Assembly (NCBI RefSeq): GCF_030525845.1 | Contig: NZ_JAUNDY010000009.1 | Coordinates: 1-55,773, forward strand | From: Moraxella sp. | GTDB lineage: Bacteria; Pseudomonadota; Gammaproteobacteria; Pseudomonadales; Moraxellaceae | Length of the DNA stretch: 55,773 nucleotides | Direction of reading: 5' to 3' | In this document: positions 8,898 to 16,983 of the stretch, piece after piece | How the letters are laid out: each line of letters starts with the position of its first letter | Numbering within the stretch: the stretch's first letter is position 1 | The notes under the pieces: model-generated | Told to the model about the DNA's origin: nothing | Seen by the model: only the letters and a program-made list of their open reading frames with translations | Databases searched by the model: none | Translations under genes and position numbers: made by a program

Positions 8898-8914
8898 TGT
8901 TTCTCCAAAAATTA

Positions 8915-8933
8915 AATGATAATCATAATTATA
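8915..8933 (-). promoter_or_regulatory. Fur-box-like site upstream of the receptor remnant
   Basis: The bases from 8915 read AATGATAATCATAATTATA, close to the iron-box pattern of repeated (A/G)ATAAT hexamers. The site lies about 20-35 bp upstream of the start codon, where iron-dependent repression of a TonB receptor would be expected. It was matched by eye only. Confidence 0.55.
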
Positions 8934-8990
8934 ACATTATTATTTTCATTAATAAATGGGATTTATTCACAAAAATTCATCAGACAATAA

Positions 8991-9018
8991 AAAACCCAAG
9001 ACATTCATCTTGGGTTTT
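8991..9018 (-). terminator. terminator of the Mechanosensitive-channel-like gene
   Basis: AAAACCCAAG and CTTGGGTTTT form a 10-bp stem with an 8-nt loop, 8 bp beyond the stop codon at 9026. The minus-strand T-rich tail fits rho-independent termination. Confidence 0.85.
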
Positions 9019-9025
9019 GGGTAGG

Positions 9026-10486
9026 TTATTGTTTGTCGTTATTTTCTAGTTTGTCTTGCAAGCGAGCCAAATAACGAGCCGCAGCCTCACGTCCTCCCAA
9101 GCCAAAGGCTAAGGCAAAAGCGACAGCCACAGAACCAAGTGTCAGACCAAAGGCAAGGTTGACGATACTATCAGCGATACCCATTGCTTTTAGACCCATC
9201 GCCAGCACCAAACCAACAACCAGTGTGCGTACGATGTTAGCAAGGCATTTTGAGCCTTGATTGGAACGCTCAATCACACCAGCCACGATGCCAGAGAGCC
9301 AAAAGCCAATGACCATGATGACTGCACCCAAGATGATTTGTCCACCAAAATGAATGAAATGCGTGATGATTTGGCTAATTTGTACCAAGCCTAGCACGTC
9401 CGCTGCCGCCACAGAAGCAAACAACATAGCAAAGAACAAAATACCGCCACGCACCAAGCCTGAGACTTTTTGTGAACCTAGTGCTTCTTGTACGCCCAAC
9501 TTGGCAGGAATGCTATCCACCTGCGTGTTTTCAAGCAAGCCCTTAACGATGTCCGCCACCATACGCACCACAAAATAAGTCAGCACCAAAATCGCTGTCG
9601 CCGTGAAAACATTCGGCAATGCCCCCATGATTTCGTTGAGCATGTTGGTAGCAGGACGGCTAATCGCTTCTACTTGCAGTGCATCGAGCGACGCAATGGT
9701 AAACGGCACAATAACAAGCAAGAAAGCAAGCGAACCTGCGATGTTTGGCAAGCTGTTTTTTTCGCTGATACCCGCTTTGCTGGCTAGGGCTTGGATATTT
9801 AGTGAGCCCACCAAATCAGTAGCAATACCCTTGATGATTCTAGCAACCACAAGACCAATAAAGAAAATCACGCCTGCAATAAAGATGTTTGGTACAAATG
9901 CCAACATCTTATCAATCATGTTGGTTAGTGGCGTAAATAGTCCATTTAGCCCCAAACGACCCAACACGATGGTTAGCACCACAAGCAAAATCAGCCAATA
10001 CACCGCATCAGCAATCGCCCCACTCATGGGCTTAACAGAGGCTTGTTTTGCCAATTTATCATCTAAGGTGGTCTTAGATAGTGCTGTCAAGATGGCATTT
10101 TTTGCCATGATGGCAAGTACCCAGCCAACCACACCGACCGCAACCGCTGCCAGCAGGTTTGGCACAAACAGCAGCACTTGGTTTACCATGTTGGCAAATG
10201 GTGCTGAGATGGTAGATAGATTTAGCTGATTTAAAGATGCTGATACGCCAATAGCAAAAACAAACCAAAACACGATTTTACTAAGCAGACTGTGCAAATC
10301 ATAATTTTTGCCCGTCTGAGCGTTCATTTTTTGGTTAAGGTTAATCTTGGTCAGTGCTGTTTTGGTTGCCGAACCAAAAATCAGTGCAGCAAAATAACCC
10401 AACAAAAAAATCAAAATCGCCCCAATAACCGAACCTATCGGACTGCTCAGATAGTGGTTAAACAACGCAAAAGAATTTGGTTGCAT
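9026..10486 (-). CDS. mechanosensitive ion channel-like protein with repeated TM helices
   Basis: A 486-residue membrane protein made of repeated helix units. Each resembles the conserved TM-helix repeat (Pfam TM_helix) found in MscS-related proteins: 'VNQVLLFVPNLLAAVAVGVV', 'IDKMLAFVPNIFIAGVIFFI', 'LNEIMGALPNVFTATAILVL' and a fourth near 385-410. The C-terminus is a glycine/alanine helix ('AVAFALAFGLGGREAAARY') like the MscS pore-lining TM3, but the usual cytosolic vestibule domain is absent. It probably forms a stretch-gated or passive channel (inference). AAGGAG lies directly upstream of ATG 10486. Confidence 0.82.
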   Translation of the reverse strand: MQPNSFALFNHYLSSPIGSVIGAILIFLLGYFAALIFGSATKTALTKINLNQKMNAQTGKNYDLHSLLSKIVFWFVFAIGVSASLNQLNLSTISAPFANMVNQVLLFVPNLLAAVAVGVVGWVLAIMAKNAILTALSKTTLDDKLAKQASVKPMSGAIADAVYWLILLVVLTIVLGRLGLNGLFTPLTNMIDKMLAFVPNIFIAGVIFFIGLVVARIIKGIATDLVGSLNIQALASKAGISEKNSLPNIAGSLAFLLVIVPFTIASLDALQVEAISRPATNMLNEIMGALPNVFTATAILVLTYFVVRMVADIVKGLLENTQVDSIPAKLGVQEALGSQKVSGLVRGGILFFAMLFASVAAADVLGLVQISQIITHFIHFGGQIILGAVIMVIGFWLSGIVAGVIERSNQGSKCLANIVRTLVVGLVLAMGLKAMGIADSIVNLAFGLTLGSVAVAFALAFGLGGREAAARYLARLQDKLENNDKQ

Positions 10487-10746
10487 AAGGACACTCCTTA
10501 CTAGTTATGAAAAATTTAATAATAATAAATAAAAAGCAAACCCATAAGACTTTGCAAAAATCATACCTTTTATTCATTTTAACGACATATGCTATCATTT
10601 ATTTGACTGAAAACACCGTCAAGACACAAAAATTTACATTATTATAACAAATATCAAACCAACATCAACCGCAAGCACTACCTTCGGTAAGGATTTTTAA
10701 AAGATTTTGGGTATAATACCAATAAATTTATCAGCTTACCAAACCC

Positions 10747-11190
10747 ATGAAATCAAGTGCCAGCCCTCCAAAACCCACCAAACCCATTTGGCTTATCCTA
10801 AACCGAGTGTGGTTTTTGTGGATTTTTTACCGCCTACTGGCGTATCCGTTGCTGGTTGGTTTCTCTTTGTCATCAATGGGGCAGGCACTGATGGGTGTGG
10901 TATGGCAATTTTTTGTTCTGCTCCCTGCCTTGCTTTTGACACCCACCATCAAAAAAGGAAACTCCCCCTACGCACTCATCGTTGCAAGCCTTGTGATGTT
11001 GGTATATTTGGGGGCGGTTGGCGTGTTTTTACTCATGCGACTTTACGAAAATGCACCCTTGCCAGTCAGCATAGGGTTTGCCATCGAAACCTTCTTACTA
11101 CTTGCCATCAATGCCCTACTGTTTGTTTTATTAAAACGGCTGCCACCCATGCACAAAAGTGCCTTGCAAGGACGCTCCAATGATTTGTAA
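10747..11190 (+). CDS. DUF2069 family membrane protein
   Basis: A 147-residue protein with about four membrane segments between residues 25 and 130 and a basic C-terminus, matching the DUF2069 layout. It overlaps the start of the M48 protease gene by 11 bp, so the two are translated together. A TATAAT box lies at 10712-10717. Function is unknown. Confidence 0.7.
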   Translation: MKSSASPPKPTKPIWLILNRVWFLWIFYRLLAYPLLVGFSLSSMGQALMGVVWQFFVLLPALLLTPTIKKGNSPYALIVASLVMLVYLGAVGVFLLMRLYENAPLPVSIGFAIETFLLLAINALLFVLLKRLPPMHKSALQGRSNDL

Positions 11191-12751
11191 TTTTAAAAAC
11201 ATGGTCATTTTAGCCTTTTTGACATCATCTTTACCGTCGTTTTCCCAAGAAAATCCAATGCCTATGGGACAGACCACGCCCACCGTGCCACTCATTTATC
11301 AAAATCATCATCAACATTTTGGCTATCATAACAAATGGCATAACAGCACCTCATTAGCAAGCGAGCCGACCCAAAAACCCCTCGCCCCCAGCATGACCAC
11401 AGGGGCACGTTTTAACGAGCAATATCTAAATAAAGAAATCGCACTGTGGATGCTTCGTCAAATCAATGAAAGTACACCCATCATTGAGGACGCATGGGTA
11501 AGTCAGCTCATTTATGACATGACCGCTAGCATGAACGCCACCGTTCGCACTCAGCCCCTCATTGCCACGCCCATCATTCACGACAACAGTATCAACGCCT
11601 TTGCCGTACCAGGTGGGCTGATTGGGCTGAATACAGGTACGGTGCTGTCGTCGGGGTCGCTTGATGAAGTGGCGAGCGTGTTGGCTCATGAAATCGCTCA
11701 TCTTTCTCAACGCCACTACGAACACCGCCAAGACGAAAAAGGCAAACTGCTCGCTTTGCAATTAGGTGGACTTTTGACAGCGGTTGTGGCAAGTGCAGTC
11801 AGTGGCGATTTGGCAACCACCGCCCTTATCGGCTCACAAACCGCTGTGGCAGAAAGTATGGCAACCCACAGTCGAGAGCATGAAAAAGAAGCCGACCGTG
11901 TGGGCATGCAGATTCTCGCCCAGTCAGGCTATGATGCACGAGCGATGGCACGGTTTTTTGAGCGTCTTTATAAACAAGCATCGCTCCATCAAAGCAAAGA
12001 TGCTTTTTTGCCAAGTTTTGTGCAATCTCACCCACTGACCGCCGACCGTCTTTCCGAAGCGTCCGTGCGAGCGATGGCATATCCGCTTGTGAGTATGAGT
12101 ACCAAAGAAAGCCAAGCCAGAGATTTTGATAAATTGACATGGCGACTTAGATACCTTACCCATCAAGCCGACATCAGCACGCTAGATATCGCCAGCAAAA
12201 GCAGTCAAGGGGCGACGTTGGCTTTGGTTGGTGCGTTGGCGGACAAGGGGCGATATGATGAAGCAATGGAAGTTTTTGGGCGTGGCAATTTTGATAAATC
12301 CGACCCGCTTGTGTGCATAACTCACGCTCACGTTTTGACCAAAAAAGGCAGCCACGCAGAAGCAGTGGCGGTTTTGACAGCGTGCCAAGCCATTTATCCA
12401 GAACGGCGAGATTTGCGGATACATTTGGCAAATGCACGCATTGATGTCAATGATGGCGATGAGGCAATCAGGCTAGTCAAACCATTAACCGATAAAACCG
12501 CTCACGACCGCGAAGCATGGGGTGTATTACAGCGAGCCTATGAAAAATCCACCCTAAGCCCAGCCCTTGCCAATATCTACGCCCTACACGCTCGCTCGCA
12601 AGTGGAATTGTGGGGAGCAAAATATCAAGGAGCGTTACAATCCAACGCCCAAGCCATTAAAATCGCCAAAGAAAATCCCGATTTTAACGTTTTACCCATG
12701 CTAGAAAACAGCAAGCAAGCGATAATGACGGCGAGGGATTATAGACCTTGA
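11180..12751 (+). CDS. M48 family periplasmic metalloprotease with TPR region (BepA-like)
   Basis: A 523-residue protein starting at ATG 11180, chosen because AAGGAC lies at the right distance and a signal peptide follows directly ('MVILAFLTSSLPSFSQ'). The zinc motif is 'LAHEIAHLSQRH' (about 170-181), and the third ligand is the Glu of 'EHEKEADRVG' (about 235). The C-terminal half (about 330-520) is helical with TPR-like repeats. This is the BepA/YfgC arrangement: a periplasmic protease/chaperone that maintains outer-membrane LptD and the BAM complex. The length is slightly more than the E. coli protein (487). Confidence 0.88.
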   Translation: MICNFKNMVILAFLTSSLPSFSQENPMPMGQTTPTVPLIYQNHHQHFGYHNKWHNSTSLASEPTQKPLAPSMTTGARFNEQYLNKEIALWMLRQINESTPIIEDAWVSQLIYDMTASMNATVRTQPLIATPIIHDNSINAFAVPGGLIGLNTGTVLSSGSLDEVASVLAHEIAHLSQRHYEHRQDEKGKLLALQLGGLLTAVVASAVSGDLATTALIGSQTAVAESMATHSREHEKEADRVGMQILAQSGYDARAMARFFERLYKQASLHQSKDAFLPSFVQSHPLTADRLSEASVRAMAYPLVSMSTKESQARDFDKLTWRLRYLTHQADISTLDIASKSSQGATLALVGALADKGRYDEAMEVFGRGNFDKSDPLVCITHAHVLTKKGSHAEAVAVLTACQAIYPERRDLRIHLANARIDVNDGDEAIRLVKPLTDKTAHDREAWGVLQRAYEKSTLSPALANIYALHARSQVELWGAKYQGALQSNAQAIKIAKENPDFNVLPMLENSKQAIMTARDYRP

Positions 12752-12763
12752 TAAAACTACGTG

Positions 12764-13825
12764 CTAAGAGGTGGTCTTAGTTACGTCTTGCAAACAAATC
12801 TTAATTTTATCAATCAACGTATCCACCTGCTCCACACTCGTATCAAAACTCATCATCAGCCTTATTTCACCTGTGGTCGCATTCCAATCATAAAAATGAA
12901 AATCCTCATGCAATCGTGCCACCACATCGGCAGGCAATATGGCAAAGACAGCATTAGACTCCACCGCTTGGGTAATGCTAACACCGTCTAAGTCTTTGAT
13001 TTTATGGTATAAATACCGTGCCATCTCATTGCTATGGCGAGCAAGGGTCAGCCACAACTCATCGGTAAACCACGCCACAAACTGAGCCGAGATAAAGCGG
13101 TGTTTGCTGGCTAGGTGCAGATGATTTTTACGCAGATAGGGCATGACACTATCTATGGCAGGGTTTAGCACCACCAAGCATTCGCCCATCATCATGCCAT
13201 TTTTTGTACCACCGACTGAGAGCATATCCACGCCCGTACTGGCGATGTCAGCAAAGCTGCAACCCAGATAAGCACAAGCATTTGCAAGCCTCGCTCCGTC
13301 AATATAAACCGCCAGCCCATAAGATTTGGCAACTTGGACAATCGCGCGGATTTCGTCCAGCGTATAGCACGTCCCAAGCTCCGTAACTTGACTGATATAG
13401 ACGGTGGTGGGCTGTGGGGCGTGCGGATTGCCGATGTTTTGGCAAAGGCGAGCGATGTCATCAGGGCGTAATTTGCCGTCAGGGGTGGCGACCGTCAGTA
13501 GGCGAAGTCCAGCCACATAGGCAGGGGCGTTACTTTCATCGTTGTGAATGTGGGCATTAGTGGTGCAAATCACCGCCCCATGTCTGGGGGTGAGTGCCGA
13601 CAGGGCGATGATGTTCGCCCCTGTGCCGTTAAAGACAGGGTAGGCGGTGGCGGTCTTACCAAAATTTGCCTTGATAAGCTCATCAAGTTTACGATTGTAA
13701 ACATCATCGCCATAGGCAGGCTGGTGTCCACCGTTAGCCTCTGTTATTGCCTGCATTATCGCAGGGTGTACGCCTGAGTAATTGTCAGAAGCAAAGGCAA
13801 AACTTGTAGGATTGTGCAAACTCAT
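12764..13825 (-). CDS. ltaE: low-specificity L-threonine aldolase
   Basis: A 353-residue PLP enzyme that splits threonine or allo-threonine to glycine and acetaldehyde. Signatures are 'FASDNYSGVHPAIM' at the N-terminus, 'NGTGANIIALSAL' (about 66-78), the ring-contacting Asp in 'VYIDGARLANA' (about 174) and the Schiff-base Lys in 'SVGGTKNGMMMGE' (about 207). Its start overlaps the yqeY stop as ATGA, so it is translationally coupled to yqeY. It converges on the M48 gene with only 12 bp between the stops. Confidence 0.9.
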   Translation of the reverse strand: MSLHNPTSFAFASDNYSGVHPAIMQAITEANGGHQPAYGDDVYNRKLDELIKANFGKTATAYPVFNGTGANIIALSALTPRHGAVICTTNAHIHNDESNAPAYVAGLRLLTVATPDGKLRPDDIARLCQNIGNPHAPQPTTVYISQVTELGTCYTLDEIRAIVQVAKSYGLAVYIDGARLANACAYLGCSFADIASTGVDMLSVGGTKNGMMMGECLVVLNPAIDSVMPYLRKNHLHLASKHRFISAQFVAWFTDELWLTLARHSNEMARYLYHKIKDLDGVSITQAVESNAVFAILPADVVARLHEDFHFYDWNATTGEIRLMMSFDTSVEQVDTLIDKIKICLQDVTKTTS

Positions 13826-14268
13826 GCGGTGAGTGCCTTTTTTACCAAGCCAGAAATGACGGCAGGGTCAGCCTGTCCTGCGGTGGCTTCTTTGACGGCA
13901 TTCATGACTTTGCCCATGTCTTGCATGCCACTTGCCCCAAGCGTGGCAATGGTTTCGCTGATGATTTGGGCAAGTTTTTCTTCGGAGAGTTGGGCGGGCA
14001 AAAACTCGCTAATCACATCAATCTCAAACTGCTCTTTTTGTGCCAAATCATCACGCCCATTGGCAACATAAATACCCAAAGACTCTTGGCGTTGTTTGAT
14101 TTGTTTTTGCAATAGTGCCAAAACTTCTTTGTCATTGAGTTCTTTTTGGTCATCGATTTCAATTTGCTTAATGACGGCTTGCACATTGCGTAGCACTTTG
14201 ACTTTATCCATGTCTTTGGCTTTCATGGCGGTTTTAACGGTTTCGGTGAGGGTTTGTTTTAGGGTCAT
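13822..14268 (-). CDS. GatB/YqeY domain protein
   Basis: A 148-residue YqeY-family protein, all helical, with the family pattern 'KAKDMDKVKVLRNVQAVIKQ' near the start and 'AEEKLAQII/MGKVMNAVKE' later. YqeY resembles the tail domain of the amidotransferase subunit GatB, but its own function is unclear. In many genomes it sits beside rpsU and dnaG; here it precedes ltaE. ATG 14268 follows GGAGAC. It may share a transcript with the XRE gene upstream, 27 bp away. Confidence 0.88.
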   Translation of the reverse strand: MTLKQTLTETVKTAMKAKDMDKVKVLRNVQAVIKQIEIDDQKELNDKEVLALLQKQIKQRQESLGIYVANGRDDLAQKEQFEIDVISEFLPAQLSEEKLAQIISETIATLGASGMQDMGKVMNAVKEATAGQADPAVISGLVKKALTA

Positions 14269-14295
14269 GGATTGTCTCCTATGGATGGATGAGGG

Positions 14296-14721
14296 TTATT
14301 TATGCTGTTTTAACAATTCATTCATTTCTTTTAAAAGTTTAATTTCTTCTTTTAAAGAGAGAATAATTTCATCTTTTTGAGCGTTTGATGATTTTTCGTA
14401 GGCAATTTTTTGTTCTAAGAAATCAATTTTTGATTTTAAATCAGTATCGCTGAAATTTTCATAATAGTTATTTTGAGCATAATGACTGATATATCCATTT
14501 AAAACAGAAATATTATAATCACTGTCTCGCCATGCTATTAACTCTTCTATTTTCATACCAAAAGCATGAGCAATTTTTTCTAAGCTATCAATGTTGGGTA
14601 TACTCTCCCCACGCTCAATATTAGCATAGCCGTTTTTAGATAACATGGCACGCTCTGCCATGTCTTCTTGGGTAAGCTGATGTAACTCACGCAATTTGCG
14701 AATGGTGTTATGAAGTGCCAT
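14296..14721 (-). CDS. XRE-family transcriptional regulator with C-terminal coiled coil
   Basis: A 141-residue protein. Residues 1-60 form a lambda-repressor-like helix-turn-helix ('QLTQEDMAERAMLSKNGYAN' then 'IERGESIPNIDSLEKIAHA'). Residues about 90-140 are a charged heptad-rich coiled coil that probably dimerises. ATG 14721 was chosen because the domain begins there and AGG lies upstream; longer frames add unrelated residues. It is divergent from the unknown gene cluster at 14864-16957, with 142 bp between, so it is the natural candidate regulator of that cluster and of itself. Confidence 0.85.
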   Translation of the reverse strand: MALHNTIRKLRELHQLTQEDMAERAMLSKNGYANIERGESIPNIDSLEKIAHAFGMKIEELIAWRDSDYNISVLNGYISHYAQNNYYENFSDTDLKSKIDFLEQKIAYEKSSNAQKDEIILSLKEEIKLLKEMNELLKQHK

Positions 14722-14787
14722 AAAATACCTAGTAAAATGGGTGGAGAAACCCAGTGGTGTGGGTTGTTTGGATTGATTTTTGTAATT

Positions 14788-14817
14788 ATTATAACAAAGA
14801 TATTGCATTATTATCAA
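14788..14817 (-). promoter_or_regulatory. promoter of the XRE gene
   Basis: On the minus strand TTGATA (14812-14817), an 18-bp spacer and a perfect TATAAT (14788-14793), placing the start about 60 nt before the ATG. It lies in the shared divergent region, so autoregulation is likely but not shown. Confidence 0.6.
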
Positions 14818-14863
14818 TTTATTTAAATATTTTTTGAATGATTTTGTGTTAAAGGTAGTGGAT

Positions 14864-15508
14864 ATGAAAGGTGTGGTTATTGATTTTTCGATTCAGACAA
14901 ACAGCGGACTTATTAGTGGTGATGATGGTAATCGCTATACTTTTACAGGGTCAGAGTGGCGTGAGAATTCTCCACCAATGCGTGGCATGAGAGTGGATTT
15001 TGATATAGACGGCAATGGTTTTGCTTCTGCAATTTACCAAGAGATTGTCGTCAAGTCGCAAAAAATTGAACGCCCTACATTTAGGCAAAATCCACAAAAA
15101 TACGCACCAAAAACTGAGATTATGTCTCAAGATGAGTATATTGATGAGAGTGAGTATACTTTTATAGATTGGTACAAAAAAGTACTTGTGAATTACGTAA
15201 ATTTTACAGGTAGAGCGAGACGTAAAGAATATTGGTTTTTTGTCCTAGTCAATTTCATGGTGGGTGTAGCTCTTGGTATCGTAAGCCCGTTTATTAATGA
15301 ATGGGCAGTGGCACTTTACTGGCTATACAGTCTTGCGACTTTTTTACCAGCTTTAGGTGTAAGTATTAGACGACTACATGATATTGGTCGTTCAGGCTGG
15401 AGCCTTTTGGTAGGCTTAATACCAATCATCGGTCCATTTATTGTCTTATTCTGGTTTGCAACAGAAGGCGATGATGAGGAAAATGAGTATGGATATCCAC
15501 CAAAATAA
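14864..15508 (+). CDS. cold-shock-like domain fused to DUF805 membrane domain
   Basis: A 214-residue protein starting at ATG 14864 after AAAGGTAG. Residues 1-62 resemble a cold-shock/OB fold ('GVVIDFSIQTNSGLISGDDG', ending 'GMRVDFDIDGNGFASAIY'). Residues 63-105 are a polar linker. From about 106 a DUF805 domain follows ('NYVNFTGRARRKEYWFFVL', three to four membrane segments, and the typical 'GVSIRRLHDIGRSGWSLL'). Both halves are known separately; a tethered nucleic-acid-binding domain on the inner membrane is the inference. It is the first gene of the XRE-linked cluster. Confidence 0.8.
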   Translation: MKGVVIDFSIQTNSGLISGDDGNRYTFTGSEWRENSPPMRGMRVDFDIDGNGFASAIYQEIVVKSQKIERPTFRQNPQKYAPKTEIMSQDEYIDESEYTFIDWYKKVLVNYVNFTGRARRKEYWFFVLVNFMVGVALGIVSPFINEWAVALYWLYSLATFLPALGVSIRRLHDIGRSGWSLLVGLIPIIGPFIVLFWFATEGDDEENEYGYPPK

Positions 15509-15523
15509 ATTCAAGGATAGGTA

Positions 15524-16024
15524 ATGGCAACCGCAATTCTTATATTTTTAAATGCTAGTATGCTTATCGGCTTGATATTGATAGCAATACACGGCATTAA
15601 TTATTTTGTTAAAAATTTTAATCAATTTGAGCAGGCATTAGAGAAGAAAGAAAAGCAAAGAGAGTTGGGTTATGTTACCGCTGACGATGGCTTAACTTTT
15701 ACGGGAAATAGGTCTGAGCTTTCTGACATTTCTGAGCAGGAAATAACGCTTTTTAAAGGCGTGATGATGAATGGCTACCTTGAACTAGAAAAGCAGTTTA
15801 TGTGGATAGTTGCTTATGATGTTGCCAAAAATTATGCCAATAGATTAGCTCATATTGGCATTTTAGTTGGTGAAGAGGAGAAAACAACGGTAGAAAAATT
15901 ATTTAAAAGCATTGCCAATAGGTTTCCAAAACTGCATATTCATGGTATGGATGAAGATGTAGAAAACTTTATAGACCTTGAGACTACCGCTACCATTAAT
16001 GCTGTTAGAAGACGTTTAAGATAA
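15524..16024 (+). CDS. hypothetical single-pass membrane protein
   Basis: A 166-residue protein with one N-terminal membrane helix (about 3-27), a short basic/acidic coiled region ('EQALEKKEKQRELG') and a soluble helical domain with several Glu and Lys. ATG 15524 follows AAGGATAGG and lies 15 bp after the DUF805 gene. There is no recognised domain. It has AT-rich codon use like its neighbours in the cluster. Confidence 0.6.
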   Translation: MATAILIFLNASMLIGLILIAIHGINYFVKNFNQFEQALEKKEKQRELGYVTADDGLTFTGNRSELSDISEQEITLFKGVMMNGYLELEKQFMWIVAYDVAKNYANRLAHIGILVGEEEKTTVEKLFKSIANRFPKLHIHGMDEDVENFIDLETTATINAVRRRLR

Positions 16025-16072
16025 TTAAACTTATGTTGAGTTTTTTAATTTATTTAAGGCAGTCAAGATATT

Positions 16073-16315
16073 ATGCTTAAAAAAATTTTAATAGGTTTTA
16101 TTGCTTTTATCATAGGGTTAATTATTTTAGCTTTTATTGGTTTTAAAGTGGCTTTGCATTACGAAAAACAAGAAGCAAAGGAGTATTTGTTTCAAGAGCG
16201 TTACAAGCATTGTCGATGGCAAGGTCATAGTGATGAGAGTTGCTTAGAGTTTGCAGAGCGTATGCAAGAAATAGATGAAAATCCAATTCGTGTTGTTGGT
16301 TCAAATTTTAATTAA
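16073..16315 (+). CDS. hypothetical small membrane protein
   Basis: An 80-residue protein with one hydrophobic helix (about 4-28, 'ILIGFIAFIIGLIILAFIGF'). A polar tail follows with two cysteines (in 'HCRWQGHSDESCLEF') that could form a disulfide if the tail is periplasmic. No family is recognised. It lies 48 bp after the preceding gene and 12 bp before the next. Confidence 0.55.
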   Translation: MLKKILIGFIAFIIGLIILAFIGFKVALHYEKQEAKEYLFQERYKHCRWQGHSDESCLEFAERMQEIDENPIRVVGSNFN

Positions 16316-16327
16316 TTCGGAGAAATT

Positions 16328-16957
16328 ATGTCATTTTTAAAAGAACTCTTTACTGGTGCAGGTCAAGGTGCTGGTTTTGTGCTTGGTGGTGCTATTAAAG
16401 CGGTGGGTCATGCCACAGACAGCAATTTTATTAAAGAAGTTGGCAGTGGTGTTGAAAACTCAATGACTTATACTGGTGTTGTTTTAGGAAATGTCGCTGA
16501 TGGTATTGCTGATGTGGTGGATGGTATTGCTTGTCAAGATGAGCGTAAAGTCGGACAAGGGTTTAGCAATCTTGGTAATACCGCAGTGGATGTTGGCTCA
16601 CAAATGGTTAATACGGTTGCAACAGTTGCCAAAGAAAGTGTAAATACGGTCGGCTGTATCGTAGATGGTGATTTAGATGGCGCCAAAGAATCAGTCAAAC
16701 ATCTTGGAAAAGTTGCGGTGGTATCCACTTTGGCTATTGGTATTGTTGATGTAGTGGACAGCATTGAGGACACAGAAATGCAAACAGACAATCCACAATA
16801 TTTAACAATAGACAATCCTAATACTCATTATGTAGAACCACACGAAAGAGTATTGCATGACGGTAGAGTGATTTGGGTGGATGGTGATGGAGATACTTCG
16901 GTTCATCGTGATACAGGTTGGTTCCAAACAAATCCTGATTATAAAGTTCCTGTTTAG
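16328..16957 (+). CDS. hypothetical glycine-rich helical protein
   Basis: A 209-residue protein with a good GGAG site before ATG 16328. Residues 8-150 are built of amphipathic, small-residue-rich segments with repeated Gly-x3-Gly spacing ('GAGQGAGFVLGGAIKAVGHA', 'GVVLGNVADGIADVVDGIA', 'LGNTAVDVGSQMVNTVATVA'). These resemble glycine-zipper or membrane-inserting helices. The last 50 residues are acidic and aromatic ('RVIWVDGDGDTSVHRDTGWF') and look like a separate small domain. It is not recognised as any named family. It is the last gene of the cluster and ends at a hairpin. Confidence 0.6.
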   Translation: MSFLKELFTGAGQGAGFVLGGAIKAVGHATDSNFIKEVGSGVENSMTYTGVVLGNVADGIADVVDGIACQDERKVGQGFSNLGNTAVDVGSQMVNTVATVAKESVNTVGCIVDGDLDGAKESVKHLGKVAVVSTLAIGIVDVVDSIEDTEMQTDNPQYLTIDNPNTHYVEPHERVLHDGRVIWVDGDGDTSVHRDTGWFQTNPDYKVPV

Positions 16958-16958
16958 T

Positions 16959-16983
16959 AATAATGCCCACAAAGGGCATTATT
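16959..16983. terminator. bidirectional terminator between unknown cluster and rsmI
   Basis: A 10-bp stem AATAATGCCC / GGGCATTATT around ACAAA lies directly after the stop at 16957 and touches the rsmI stop codon on the other strand. Confidence 0.85.

Noticed and set aside
10707-11183. A 158-codon ORF overlapping the DUF2069 gene in another frame.
   Set aside because: It is a shadow: low-quality composition with many Cys/His, while the overlapping frame has a proper membrane-protein pattern.
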